From Streptomyces cylindrosporus (lineage in GTDB: Bacteria; Actinomycetota; Actinomycetes; Streptomycetales; Streptomycetaceae): a DNA stretch of 64,000 bases. A program made the position numbers and the translations under genes. The notes beneath the pieces were generated by a model. That model was not told the origin of the DNA, ran no database searches, and was given only the letters and a program-made list of their open reading frames with translations. Each line of letters starts with the position of its first letter. Position 1 is the stretch's first letter. The stretch spans positions 1 to 64,000 of the forward strand of contig NZ_JALDAY010000006.1 of NCBI RefSeq assembly GCF_022698165.1, read 5' to 3'. Positions 24,754 through 34,600 of this stretch are shown one piece after another.

Positions 24754-25703
24754 CGTTGTTGTTCGGGCTGCTGTGCGGGATGGCCGTAATCGGTGGGCTG
24801 ATCGGTGTCGTGGCCGGTGTCGTGGGCACCACGGCGCCGCGCCCAGCCCCGCTGCACCGGCGCTGGCAGGCGGCCTGGCGTTGTGGGAAAGAGCAGGGCG
24901 AGGACGTCCGGCTGCGGCGGCGGACCCTTGCCGTGGCGGCCGTGGTGGTGTTCGCGGGCGTGTGGCTGGTCTCGGGGAACTTCGTCGGCGGTGCGCTGCT
25001 AGGCGCGGCTGTCATCGGGGTTCCCTGGCTGATCACCCCGGCACAGATGGCGCAGGAGCGCATCGGGCAGTTGGAGGCGCTGTCCGAGTGGACGCAGCGG
25101 CTGGCCGGCCTGCTGCGGCTGGGCATGGGCCTGGAGCAGGCGATGATCACCAGCCGTCAGGGGGCACCGGACGAACTCGCCGGGCAGATCGTCAATCTGT
25201 CCGACCGGCTGCGCCTGGGCTGGCGGCCGGACGGGGCGCTGCGCGCGTTCGCCGAGGAGCTCGACGATGTCACCGCGGACAAGGTGACCGCGGCGCTCAT
25301 CCTGTCGGTCAATGACCGCGGACCGGGTCTGGCGCAGGCCTTGGAGGATCTGGCGGCCACCGTCCGCGAGGAGGTCGCCAAGAAGCGCGCCGTCGAGGCG
25401 GACCGGGCCAAGCCCAGGACGACCGTGCGGTGGATGACCATCATCACGGTCGGCGTCGTGGTGGCCGGGTTCTTCGTGCCGTCCTACACCACGCCGTACT
25501 CCACCCTGCTGGGCCAGCTCGTGCTCGCCTTCCTGACGGCCGGGTTCGTCGGCGTGCTCGCCCTGATGCGCCAGCTCGGCAGCTTCCGGCGCATCCCGCG
25601 TTTCCTGGTCACCGACCCGGCCAGCACCGTCCGGCTGCCCGCACCTGAACCGGACGGGCGGCCGGCGGCCGCCGGCCGGGAGCCGGAAGGAGCGATCTCG
25701 TGA
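24750..25703 (+). CDS. TadB-like inner-membrane platform protein
   Basis: 317 residues with paired N-terminal helices (about 3-28 and 55-92) and two C-terminal helices (about 230-275). Between them is a cytoplasmic T2SSF (GspF) domain with LAGLLRLGMGLEQAMITS and RGPGLAQALEDLAATVREEV. With TadC it would form the platform turned by the CpaF ATPase. It overlaps CpaF by 4 nt and the following TadC by 4 nt. Confidence 0.8.
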   Translation: MTLLFGLLCGMAVIGGLIGVVAGVVGTTAPRPAPLHRRWQAAWRCGKEQGEDVRLRRRTLAVAAVVVFAGVWLVSGNFVGGALLGAAVIGVPWLITPAQMAQERIGQLEALSEWTQRLAGLLRLGMGLEQAMITSRQGAPDELAGQIVNLSDRLRLGWRPDGALRAFAEELDDVTADKVTAALILSVNDRGPGLAQALEDLAATVREEVAKKRAVEADRAKPRTTVRWMTIITVGVVVAGFFVPSYTTPYSTLLGQLVLAFLTAGFVGVLALMRQLGSFRRIPRFLVTDPASTVRLPAPEPDGRPAAAGREPEGAIS

Positions 25704-26584
25704 ACGTGCTCCCCGTGGTGCTGAGCGGCGGCACGGTCGGCGCCGGTGCGGCCCTGCTGATCCGCGAGCTCCTGCAGCCGCAGCCCGCGTTGGCACCGGC
25801 CCTCAAGCGCAGCGCCCCGGCCACCTTGACCCTGCCCGAGCCGGACCTGGGCCGCGAGGAGGTGTGGGGCCGGTGGCTGCTGGCCCGCCTCGAGCGGCTG
25901 CCGGGCGTACGGGTCCCGGCCACGAACCTGGCCCTGCTCGGCCAGGGGCCGGGGGCGTTCATGCTGAAAAAGGTCGCGCTCGCCGGGCTGGGGCTGCTCT
26001 GCCCGGTGATCGCGGCGATTCCGTGGATCATCGCCGGGGTGGGTCTGCCGTTCTACGTGCCCGCCGGTGTCGGACTCGTCGTCGCCGGCCTGCTGTTCAT
26101 CACCCCCGACCTCGCGGTGCGGGACCAGGCCAAGCGGGCGCGGGAGGAGTTCGCGCACGCCCTGTCCGCCTACCTCGACCTGGTCGCCCTCAAGCGGGCC
26201 GCCGACGCCGGCCCCGCCGAAGCGCTGGAGAAGGCCGCCGCCGTCGGCGAAGGCTGGCCCTTCCGGTATCTGCAGGGCGCGCTGCGCCGGGCCCGGCTGG
26301 AGAAGATCCCCCCGTACCAGGCGCTCAGCGAACTCGCCGACGCATACGACCTGCCGGTCCTGGACGACGTCGCCGACATCATGCGCGGCTCGGCCACCGA
26401 CGGCGCCGCCGTCTACAAGGCCCTCCGCGCCCGCACCGCCGCGCTGAATGCCGAACTGCTCGCCGGCCAGGCCGCCGAGGCGAACGCGGCCAGCGAAAAG
26501 ATGACCGCACCCGGGGCCTTGTTGGCCGTCCTGGTGATGCTGCTGATGGCCTTCCCCGCCGTGATCCGCATGCTCACCGTCTGA
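25700..26584 (+). CDS. TadC-like platform protein
   Basis: 294 residues. Hydrophobic helices lie at about 90-135 and at the C-terminus (about 272-290). The T2SSF domain has AHALSAYLDLVALKRAADAG, GPAEALEKAAAVG and LSELADAYDLPVLDDVADIM. It is the second platform component of a Tad system. The GTG start overlaps the TadB stop; the next gene lies 42 bp away with its own ribosome site, which suits a highly expressed pilin. Confidence 0.8.
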   Translation: MNVLPVVLSGGTVGAGAALLIRELLQPQPALAPALKRSAPATLTLPEPDLGREEVWGRWLLARLERLPGVRVPATNLALLGQGPGAFMLKKVALAGLGLLCPVIAAIPWIIAGVGLPFYVPAGVGLVVAGLLFITPDLAVRDQAKRAREEFAHALSAYLDLVALKRAADAGPAEALEKAAAVGEGWPFRYLQGALRRARLEKIPPYQALSELADAYDLPVLDDVADIMRGSATDGAAVYKALRARTAALNAELLAGQAAEANAASEKMTAPGALLAVLVMLLMAFPAVIRMLTV

Positions 26585-26625
26585 AGACCACCCGACCCGT
26601 TCACCCTCCAGAGAGGCAAAGGACC

Positions 26626-26931
26626 ATGAAGCACACCGCAGCCCGCACCCGCCGTGCTGTGCTCCGCGCCACGCACAAGCCCACCACGGCCACGGGCCCG
26701 GGGCCAGGCCGTCGAGGCTTACACAGCCGGGAACGCGCGCACCGTGCGCTCCTGCACCTGACCACCCGCGTGCAGGACGGCCTTAAGGAGGCCGCCCGCC
26801 AGCCGGACCGCGGCGACATCAGCATCACCACCGTCATCATCTGGGTGGCCGCCGTCGCCGGGGCCCTGGCCATCGCCGGCACCATCGCGGTCGTGATCGC
26901 CAAGTACAACGGCCAGCTCAACGGGCTGTGA
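26626..26931 (+). CDS. Flp-type pilin-like small protein
   Basis: 101 residues from the ATG at 26626, with GAGAGGCAAAGG upstream. A long basic leader (residues 1-62) precedes GDISITTVIIWVAAVAGALA and more hydrophobic residues to about 96. One C-terminal helix after a charged leader is the layout of class-III signal (prepilin) substrates. No separate prepilin peptidase gene was seen in this window. It probably forms the pilus shaft or a minor subunit. The next gene starts at its stop. Confidence 0.65.
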   Translation: MKHTAARTRRAVLRATHKPTTATGPGPGRRGLHSRERAHRALLHLTTRVQDGLKEAARQPDRGDISITTVIIWVAAVAGALAIAGTIAVVIAKYNGQLNGL

Positions 26932-27356
26932 TGAAGCCTCCCGAGCGGCTCGCGCAGTGGTGGCAGGGGCGACGGTGGCGCGACGACCGCGGCGACACCG
27001 GCATCCAGATGGCGATCGTCTTCCCGTTCGTGCTGCTCGCCACGATCGCCGTCATCCAGGCCTCCATGTGGTACTACGCCCGGCAGATCGCCCTGACCGC
27101 GGCCCGCGAAGGCGCCAGTGCGGCCCGCGCCTACCAGGCGAGCCCCGCCGACGGCGCCGCCCAGGCCCGCAGCGTGCTGCAGCGCACCGCGGGGGACAGC
27201 CTGCGCGGCTACAGCGCCGCCGCCAGCAGCGACGGCCAGCGGGTGCAGGTGCGGGTGTCCGGCACCGCCCTGTCGATGATCCCCGGCGTGCCGGGCCTGC
27301 AGATCACACAGTCAGCCTCCGGAACACAGGAGCGCTGGACCGTCCCCGGGGAGTGA
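26931..27356 (+). CDS. TadE-like pseudopilin
   Basis: 141 residues from the ATG at 26931 (a GTG directly before it is possible). The N-terminus is basic. A transmembrane segment at about 25-45 begins after RGDTGIQMAIVFPFVLLATIA, where the typical Glu is replaced by Gln in IQMAIVFP. The rest is external and carries YYARQIALTAAREGASAARA, a TadE signature. TadE and TadF are minor subunits that initiate or cap Flp pili. It overlaps the pilin-like gene. Confidence 0.72.
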   Translation: MKPPERLAQWWQGRRWRDDRGDTGIQMAIVFPFVLLATIAVIQASMWYYARQIALTAAREGASAARAYQASPADGAAQARSVLQRTAGDSLRGYSAAASSDGQRVQVRVSGTALSMIPGVPGLQITQSASGTQERWTVPGE

Positions 27357-27361
27357 ACCAC

Positions 27362-27874
27362 GTGCGATCCACCGCCCGTTGGGCACGCAGATGGCGCAGT
27401 GACAAGGGCAGCGCCGCGATCGAAGCGGCGATCGTCCTCCCCGCGCTGATCATGTTCCTGTGTCTGGCGATCGCCGGCGGGCGGATCGTCACCTCCGGCT
27501 CGAAGATCGACTCTGCGGCCGAGGACGCGGCCCGGGAGGCATCCATCCACCGCACGGCCGCAGCCGCCCAGAGCGCCGCGCAGGCGGCGGCCGCCCAGTC
27601 CCTCCACGACCAGGGCATCACGTGCGCGTCCACCAGCGTCCACGTCAACACCGGCGGCCTGCGCGTGCCGGTAGGCCAGGTCGGCACCGTCACCGCCACC
27701 GTGACCTGCACGGTCAACCTCTCCGACCTGCTGCTGCCGGGCGTGCCGGGGGCCAAGACACTCACGTCGACGGCGACGTCGGTGGTGGACCAGTTCAGGC
27801 AGAAAGCTCTCGGGTTCACGAATTCCGAATGGTCCTCGGGCGGGAACTCGAGCGGTGGGGGTAGTGATGCCTAG
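27362..27874 (+). CDS. second TadE-like pseudopilin
   Basis: 170 residues from the GTG at 27362, eight bases after GGGGAG; a GTG at 27353 that overlaps the previous stop is an alternative. The TadE signature KGSAAIEAAIVLPALIMFLC at about 15-35 keeps the conserved Glu. It is followed by SKIDSAAEDAAREASIHR. The C-terminus is Gly/Ser-rich. Ten bases after its stop the oppositely directed recombinase cassette ends, so the operon is interrupted immediately downstream of this gene. Confidence 0.72.
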   Translation: MRSTARWARRWRSDKGSAAIEAAIVLPALIMFLCLAIAGGRIVTSGSKIDSAAEDAAREASIHRTAAAAQSAAQAAAAQSLHDQGITCASTSVHVNTGGLRVPVGQVGTVTATVTCTVNLSDLLLPGVPGAKTLTSTATSVVDQFRQKALGFTNSEWSSGGNSSGGGSDA

Positions 27875-27884
27875 GGTATGGCAC

Positions 27885-29630
27885 TCAGGTTCCCGAACTC
27901 GGCGACGGATGGTGCTCGTTGGCGGGCAGGTCGCTGCGGAAGCCAGGATGATCGAGAGCCTCGGTGTAGCGCTGAGCCGCTTGGGTGCTGAGGCCGAACA
28001 GGTCGCTCAGGCGTCGGGCGTCCCCGTTCGTGGCGAGTGCCTCATCGAGGAATCGGTCTTCTCGGAGGGATCGGGCGTTGATGTTCGGTCCCAGCAGGAG
28101 GTAGATCCAGCGGTAGCCGACATGCCCGGTTCCGTTGACTGTGCGGAAGTGGACGAACAGGTGCGGGTTGGCCGTCTTCGGCCAGTGCCTGTTGCGGTGG
28201 TCGAGGTAGTTGGCGAGACGCCGGCGGACGGGGGCGGCGAGGGGAACGGATCGGCCGGCCAGTTCGAGGCGGCCGTCGTGGATGTCGGTGAGCAGGAGGT
28301 GCTGCACCCGGATCGAGCTGAGGCCGTGAAAGGCGAACAGCGAGGTCAGCAGGGCGCGTGCGGGGTCTGGGGAGTCGAGGGCCTCGCGGATGTCCTCGAC
28401 GTTCAAGGGCAGCGGGACCTTCGGATCGGGGAAACCGGTCTTGATCTGGGCGATGGGATTGGTGAACAGCAGTCGGCTGGCCTTGAGGAGGCGGAAGATC
28501 GAGCGGAGTCCTTGGCCCATCTGGGCCCGCGTGATGCCGTCTTGGGGCAGCACCGCGCGGACATCTGCGGAACTGATCTCGCGCAGCGAATCCTTGCCGT
28601 CTTCGGCCCACTGCCGCAGCGCGGGCAGGGCCCAGCCGAGGTGGAGCCTGATGGTGATCTCCGTGCGGGGCCGGCGCCGCGGGGTAGTGCTGCTGCCCTC
28701 CCGCATGATGCGGAACCAGGCCCACACCTCGCTGGTCATCGACTCGGGGAGCCCGCTGAGACTGCGCTGGACCCAGGCGGTGACGGCGGGGGTCCGGTCG
28801 TCGTCCAGCAGCCTCGCGTCGTCGAGGACCTCCAGGACGTGCGCGATCGGCAGATCGACCTCCGACAGCACACTGACATCGGTGGCGGCGATGGCAACGC
28901 CCGGGGTGTCCTGGAAGCCGAGCATGATGTTGACGCCGGTGCGGACACACCAGATCAGATCACGGTTCCAGCCATGGCGGGCCGCGCGCTGTTTGGTGAA
29001 CTGTTCAACCCAGGCCGCCAGTTGAGGATCAGCTCGCCCCGCGAGCCCGCGCATGCCGCGGTGTCGCAGGGTGCGGGTCATGTCGAACAGTGTCGGCTGT
29101 CGGTAGCTGACCGGCGGCAGCGGTTTCGGTGGCACCGACGGGACAGGCGAGCGTATCGGGATGGGTGCCCCATGGCCGGAGAACAGGTCCGCGATGAAGA
29201 GCTGTTGTCCGTCACGGTTGGTCTCTTCCAAGGTCGCCTGCGCGCGAGCGCCGCGGACCAGAGCCGCCTGCTTGCGGCACAGCCGGCACACACGGTCCAG
29301 GTCAAGAACTGCATCGTGTCCGCAGACGCGGCAGGCGCCGCCGAGGGTGTACTTGCGACACCACGAGGCGCATCCCCTGCACAGCCAGGTCAGATTGCGG
29401 GTGGCACCCCAGGCCAGGCAGTTGCGGCAGGACTCGACAGGCGGGATCGCGGACGGGTGGCAGCGGGCACACAGCCCAGAGGCGTAGTAGAGCGTGCGGG
29501 ATCCGCAGCGAAGGCACGGGGGCGTGGTGACTGGCCCACCGGGCCAGCAGGTGAAGCAGTAGGCGACGCGCGCCATGGCGATCGGCCGGCGGCCGCAGAC
29601 ACTGCACATCGTCTTGTGGCCCGTACTCAT
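27885..29630 (-). CDS. zinc-ribbon protein with a divergent tyrosine-recombinase-like domain
   Basis: The ATG at 29630 overlaps the previous gene's stop (ATGA), giving 581 residues. The first 150 contain at least six Cys-x2-Cys pairs (for example CSVCGR, CFTC, CLRCGS, CARC, CRNC, CRVCGH, CRLC), suggesting several zinc ribbons. A central helical region could be a core-binding domain. The C-terminal third resembles the tyrosine recombinase fold: LSSIRVQHLLLTDI aligns with the first Arg box, and SDLFGLSTQAAQRYTEAL with the LGH...RY box. The His after Gly is lost, and no HxxR is visible. It is the last gene of a three-gene recombinase cassette and is probably an accessory or modified recombinase. 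Confidence 0.6.
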   Translation of the reverse strand: MSTGHKTMCSVCGRRPIAMARVAYCFTCWPGGPVTTPPCLRCGSRTLYYASGLCARCHPSAIPPVESCRNCLAWGATRNLTWLCRGCASWCRKYTLGGACRVCGHDAVLDLDRVCRLCRKQAALVRGARAQATLEETNRDGQQLFIADLFSGHGAPIPIRSPVPSVPPKPLPPVSYRQPTLFDMTRTLRHRGMRGLAGRADPQLAAWVEQFTKQRAARHGWNRDLIWCVRTGVNIMLGFQDTPGVAIAATDVSVLSEVDLPIAHVLEVLDDARLLDDDRTPAVTAWVQRSLSGLPESMTSEVWAWFRIMREGSSTTPRRRPRTEITIRLHLGWALPALRQWAEDGKDSLREISSADVRAVLPQDGITRAQMGQGLRSIFRLLKASRLLFTNPIAQIKTGFPDPKVPLPLNVEDIREALDSPDPARALLTSLFAFHGLSSIRVQHLLLTDIHDGRLELAGRSVPLAAPVRRRLANYLDHRNRHWPKTANPHLFVHFRTVNGTGHVGYRWIYLLLGPNINARSLREDRFLDEALATNGDARRLSDLFGLSTQAAQRYTEALDHPGFRSDLPANEHHPSPSSGT

Positions 29631-29941
29631 GCGGGTGGCACCGTTCGGTGCTGGCCCCACCGCGGTGCCACGGTCGCGCTGACCGCCGCGGTCTCGGCTG
29701 GCGCGGGCTTGCGCGCGGCCACCTTCTCCGGTTCGCGGATGAGCAACTCGGTGGGCTCGCAGGCGAGTACCGCGCAGATCACGTCCAGGTCGTCGAGGCG
29801 GATCGTGGTCGGAGTGCCCGTCCACAGCGCGGACATCTTCCCCGCGCTGATCTCCAATCCGGCATCGGCCAGCCGGCGGCGCATCTCGGTGGACTTCCAG
29901 ATGCCCCGCTCGGCCGCTTTCATCCGCAGGTTCCAGCGCAT
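29627..29941 (-). CDS. small Cro/CI-type helix-turn-helix regulator
   Basis: 104 residues from the ATG at 29941, four bases after the recombinase stop. An N-terminal HTH of the Xre/YozG type spans about residues 8-70: MKAAERGIWKSTEMRRRLAD, then ISAGKMSALWTG and LDDLDVICAVLACEPTELLI. A Pro/Ala-rich tail follows. It probably autoregulates the cassette or acts as a directionality factor. It is coupled to the recombinase upstream and to the zinc-ribbon gene downstream. Confidence 0.72.
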   Translation of the reverse strand: MRWNLRMKAAERGIWKSTEMRRRLADAGLEISAGKMSALWTGTPTTIRLDDLDVICAVLACEPTELLIREPEKVAARKPAPAETAAVSATVAPRWGQHRTVPPA

Positions 29942-29945
29942 CAGC

Positions 29946-31028
29946 TCATCCGATCTCCTGGCCCAGGCGCGCGGCCACGCGGGCATTGGCACTGGTCCAG
30001 GCGAGTTCGATGTGTTCATCGCAGACATGGATGTAACGGGTGGTGGTGGACAGCCATTCGTGACCCAGCAGGTCCTGGATCGCCTTCAGGTCCAAACCCC
30101 GGCCGTAGAGCGAGGACGCGCAAAAGTGCCGCAGCCCGTGTGGAGTCAGTCGGCCCGCCCAGTCCGGCAGCCACCGCTCGACCTCGTGTGCCAGCGCGGT
30201 GCGCAGGGCATTTGCTCCCACGCGGGCGCGCTGCCCGTCGCAGGCCCGGCGTTCGCTGGGGAACATGGGGGCGTCCGGATCGGCGTAGTCCGGGCCGAAC
30301 TGCGGACGGACCTCGGCCAGCCACCAGTCCATCAGTGCGTCCACCTGGTCGATGCCGGGCACCAGGCGGGCCTTGGGCCCCCGGCCCTGACTGCCCTTGC
30401 CGTGGCGGATATGGAGCTTGCCGAACTCGCCGAGGTCGGGCCGCCAGTCCCGGATGTCGAGCATCACGGTCTCGTTGATGCGAAGGCCGGCCCGCCGCCA
30501 CAGCGAGGCGGCCATGTAGTTGCGGGCGGCGGACAGATACTTGCGGGCGCTCGGCAGCTGGTGACGCCAGGCGTCGAAGAGCGCGATCACTTCCTGCTCG
30601 GAAGGAGGCACGCGGCCGACGCCGTATTCGGCATGGGTGGGCTTGTTGAACTCGTCGATCGGCTGCGACAGCACGTAGCCCGTGCGGGCGTGGATCTCGC
30701 CCTGGTATCGGGCGATGAGGAAGTCGTAGAACCGGGCGATGCAGTTGGCCTTGCCGTACACCGTCGACCGAGCCTGCTGACGCTCTCGGCGCAAATACGC
30801 CAGGAAACGGTCCGCGTCACACTCTTCCGCCGTCCATACCGGACGGCCGGTGAAGCGGATGAACTCGAACAGCGCCGACCGGTCCGCCGCCAGCGACTTG
30901 TCCCCCAAGCCCGCCCCGACACCGGCCAGCAGGAACTGATCGATCAGCTCCTGCTCAAGATCTGCCAGCTCCTCGATCGACGAAGGAGCTCGCACATCGG
31001 ACAAAGACCGGACGACTGTCAACGTCAT
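29946..31028 (-). CDS. tyrosine recombinase/integrase
   Basis: 360 residues. An N-terminal SAM-like core-binding domain (about 20-130) precedes the catalytic domain. All catalytic residues appear: Arg in WRRAGLRINETVMLDI, Lys in a GKGSQGRGPKARL segment, HxxR in TPHGLRHFCASSLYGRGLD, and the His and Tyr in LLGHEWLSTTTRYIHV. It should cut and rejoin DNA through a covalent 3'-phosphotyrosine. It heads the leftward three-gene cassette that interrupts the pilus operon and is the likely mover of that cassette. No att sites were identified with certainty. Confidence 0.88.
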   Translation of the reverse strand: MTLTVVRSLSDVRAPSSIEELADLEQELIDQFLLAGVGAGLGDKSLAADRSALFEFIRFTGRPVWTAEECDADRFLAYLRRERQQARSTVYGKANCIARFYDFLIARYQGEIHARTGYVLSQPIDEFNKPTHAEYGVGRVPPSEQEVIALFDAWRHQLPSARKYLSAARNYMAASLWRRAGLRINETVMLDIRDWRPDLGEFGKLHIRHGKGSQGRGPKARLVPGIDQVDALMDWWLAEVRPQFGPDYADPDAPMFPSERRACDGQRARVGANALRTALAHEVERWLPDWAGRLTPHGLRHFCASSLYGRGLDLKAIQDLLGHEWLSTTTRYIHVCDEHIELAWTSANARVAARLGQEIG

Positions 31029-31210
31029 GGCGCCTGCCTCGGTTCAACGGAGACGCATTCCATGCCTGATTACTGCGCAACGCTCAGGAATCCCGGAGCT
31101 TTATCGGAATCCTGTCCCGTTCGGGTGAACTTGGGACGACCAGCTGACACCGCCTACCAGCAGGGTTCATCCTCCGCCGAACCCAACGCCCTTCGGACAA
31201 GAGGCGACTG

Positions 31211-31657
31211 ATGATCTTGCGCCGGATTCTGCGGAGACCGTGCGACGACCGGGGAGGCGTCACCGTGTTCGTCGCGGTGTGTGTCGTCGCGCTGATCGGC
31301 ATCATCGGCCTCGCCGTGGACGGCGGCAGCACGATGCGCGCCACCGAACGGGCCGACTACCTCGCCGGCGAGGCCGCCCGGGCCGGCAGGCAGGCCATCG
31401 ACCCCGCCGACGCCATCAACGGCACCGCCATCGACGTCGATCCGCAGGCGGCGATCGCCGCCGCGCAGGCCTACCTCAGCTCCGCCGGCGCCACCGGCTC
31501 GGTCAGCGTGTCCGGCAACGGCACGACCCTCACCGTCACGGTCACCGACACCTACGCCACGAAGTTCCTCTCGGTGGCCGGGATCGGCTCGCTGCCGGTG
31601 ACCGGCCATGGCAAAGCCACCCTCCTGCACGGCGTCACCGCTCCCGAAGGACCTTGA
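31211..31657 (+). CDS. TadG-like pilus assembly protein
   Basis: 148 residues. Basic N-terminus, then the TadG/TadE-type segment DRGGVTVFVAVCVVALIGII and LAVDGGSTMRATERADYLAG at about 15-55. The rest is an extracytoplasmic beta-rich domain. It is much shorter than full TadG proteins, which carry a vWA domain. It clearly continues the pilus operon from the other side of the recombinase cassette and is coupled to the LysM-BTAD gene (ATG inside its TGA). Confidence 0.68.
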   Translation: MILRRILRRPCDDRGGVTVFVAVCVVALIGIIGLAVDGGSTMRATERADYLAGEAARAGRQAIDPADAINGTAIDVDPQAAIAAAQAYLSSAGATGSVSVSGNGTTLTVTVTDTYATKFLSVAGIGSLPVTGHGKATLLHGVTAPEGP

Positions 31658-34600
31658 TGCGCACCACCCCCTCCCCCACCGCGACCGCGGGCCGCACTCT
31701 GGCGCGAGTCGTCACGGCAGGCTTCAGCCTGCTGGTCCTGGTCGTCGCGGTCGCCGGGCTGCCACTGCTGCTGGCCTGGGCCACCCCCGTCATCTGGGCT
31801 GCCACCCACGACGACGCCCTGCACCTGCTGGATAGGCAGGACACCGGCAGCGTGTTCCTGCTGCTGCTCGTCGCCGTGGGATGGATCGGGTGGGCCCAGT
31901 TCACGTTCTGCGCCGTTGGCGAGCTGATCGCACAAGTGCGGGGCCGCACCTGGCACGCCCCACGCGGGATGGGCGCCGCCCAGCGCGCCGCGGCCCTGCT
32001 GATCGGATCCATCCTGGTCCTGCTGCCCACCAGTTCGGCCCTCGCCTCCGACGCCCAGGCCGCGCCCGCCACATCGGCCGCTCACGTCCCCGGCCAGGCT
32101 CAGGCCCGGCAGGCCACCGAGACCCGGCAGGCTCCGACCGCCGCGGCAAGCACACGCGCGTCGGGCACCACCACGTACACGGTGCGCGAGACACGTCCCG
32201 CACAGAGTTTGTGGGGCATCGCCGAGCAGGAGCTGGGGGACGGCGAGCGGTGGCGGGAGATCGCCGAACTGAACGAGGGCCGGACCATGGCCGACGGGAC
32301 AGTGTTCCGCGCGAACAGCTTTCTGCAGCCTGGCTGGCAGCTTCAGATGCCCGAGGGCGCCGCGTCTGCAGCGGGCGTCCGTACGCAGTTGGATGCCCGT
32401 GCCCCGGCGGCCGACGAGAAGGGTGAGCACGTCGTCACGGTCCATCCGGGCGACTACCTGTCGAAGATCGCCAAGGAGGAGCTCGGCGACGGTGACGAGT
32501 GGCCCGAGTTGTTCGAGGCCAGCAAGGGCCGGCCGCAGCCGCACGGCCTGCCCAAGATCACCGACCCGGACATGATTTTCGCGGGCCAGCAGGTCACCGT
32601 GCCCGGCGCCCGGCCCGACCAGTCGCCGCAAGAGCGCGGCCAGGGCGAGGAGTCGGGTGGTAAGGAGACCGCTCCCCCGGCCACGCAGAATCCCGGCGGC
32701 GAGCAGACTCCGGGCGACGGCACGGGGGACGCGCCCCGTCAGACCACCACGCCGGCACCCGCCTCGTCGCCTCCCAGTTCACCGTCCCATCGTCCTGCCG
32801 AGCAGCCTGGGCAGGGTCAGTCCTCTTCGTCCACGGGAGCGTCCGCGACTCCCGAGCCCAGCGCCAGCGCTTCGCCCTCTGCTGCCTCCCCCTCTGCGTC
32901 GGCGCCACAGTCGTCTGGCTCCGCTGCCTCCTCCCCCGCTGCCAGGGCATCCCAGACGCCGGCGTCGGCGCCATCCGACGGTCCGTTGAACCTGCGCATC
33001 GTCCTGGGCGCCGGCGCGCTGCTGGCCGCCGCCATCACCGGCGCGCTCGCGCTGCGCAGGACGCTGCAGCGTCGTCGCCGTAAGCCGGGAGAGACGATCG
33101 CCATCGCGTCGGAAACCTCCCCGGCGGAGGCCCAGTTGGCGGCGGCCGCGGAACCCGATGGTGCGGCCCGACTGGATGTGGCGCTGCGGACCTTGGCTCA
33201 CCACGTGGCCCAGCAGGAGGACGCGGTGCTGCCGCCGCTGCGGGCCGCCCGGATCGCAAGCCGTGCGCTGCAGGTGCTACCCGAGGACCCGGCCCAGGAT
33301 CCGGTGGCGCCGTTCACCCCCGGGCCGGGCGGCTGGTGGGTCCTGCCCGCCGACGCCACCCTCCTGGACGACGAGGCCGCCCGCGAGGTACCGGCACCGT
33401 ATCCGGGGCTGGTCACGATCGGCCACACCGAGGCGGGCGACCTGCTGCTGCCAAACCTCGCAGCCCTACCCGCGCTGCTGCTGGACGGCAACCCCGTCCA
33501 CATCACCGAGGTATGCACCTCGCTCGCTCTGGAACTCGGGATGAGTCCGTGGGCGGCCGACGTCGAGGTCGTGACCGTCGGGTTCGGCGAGGACCTGCCG
33601 CAGCTGCTGCCCACCGCGCGGATCGCGCACCTGCGCCAGCCCGCGCACGCGCTGCGGGATCTCAGCGAACGCCTCCTGGAGGCGCACCAGATGCCCGAAA
33701 GCCAGCATCAGCCCTACCTGCTGCTGTGTGCGGCGGCCCTGGACGAGGATACCGCCTGGCAGCTCGCCGACCTCATCGACAAGGCCCGGGCAGTGCCCGT
33801 CACCCTCATCGCGCCGGCCGGCACGGCAGCCGCACACTTCCCGCAGGCGCAGATCCTCAACGCCTCGGTCAGCGACCCGCAGCCCCTCGACGCCGCCGCA
33901 ACCGACATCCGCCTGCAGCGCCTGGAACACGCCGCCTACCAGCAGATCACCACCGCGCTCAAGGTCTCCGGGCAGCCGGCCCACCCGGCCGAAGGGCCCT
34001 GGCAACACGTCCCCGACGAACCCGACATCCGGCACGAGCCCGCACCCGGGGAGGCGGTCGTGCCCGCGCCCGGCACGGGCACGACCGCCTCCCCGGCATC
34101 AGGCGCGGACGGGGTCGGCGAGGTCTTCCCCGCCCTGCTCGCCGCCACCACCGATCCGTCCGCACTGCGCCTCCCGCCCGCCACCACGCCACCGCCTGCA
34201 GCCGAAGACGAGCCCGAGCCGGGCACCGACGCGCCCTCGGCGCCTGCCACCGAGGGCACGCCAGACCAGGACGCCCAAGCCGAACAGGCCCCCGAAAAAA
34301 GACCGGTGCCCCAGGCGGACGGAGGCGCAACGCATGACCTGCACGCCCCGGAAATCCGGGTACTGGGCCCGGTCGAGGTGGACGGCGTGGCCCACACCGG
34401 CCACGGCCCGCGCATGGCGCAACTCGCCGCCCTGCTGTACTTCCGGCCCGGGCGCAGCGCGGATGTCCTGTGTTCCGCCATGGACCCCGTCCACCCCTGG
34501 TCGCCCAGCACCCTAAACGCACGGATGCAGGGCCTGCGCAGCTGCCTGGGCAGCGACTCCTGCGGCAGCCTCTACGTGCCACGCCGCAAGACAGGCGAAG

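Noticed and set aside
27855..31211. A 1118-codon rightward open frame
   Set aside because: It is antisense to the coupled recombinase cassette, whose proteins have clear motifs; the frame shows no domain and results from G/C-rich codon structure.
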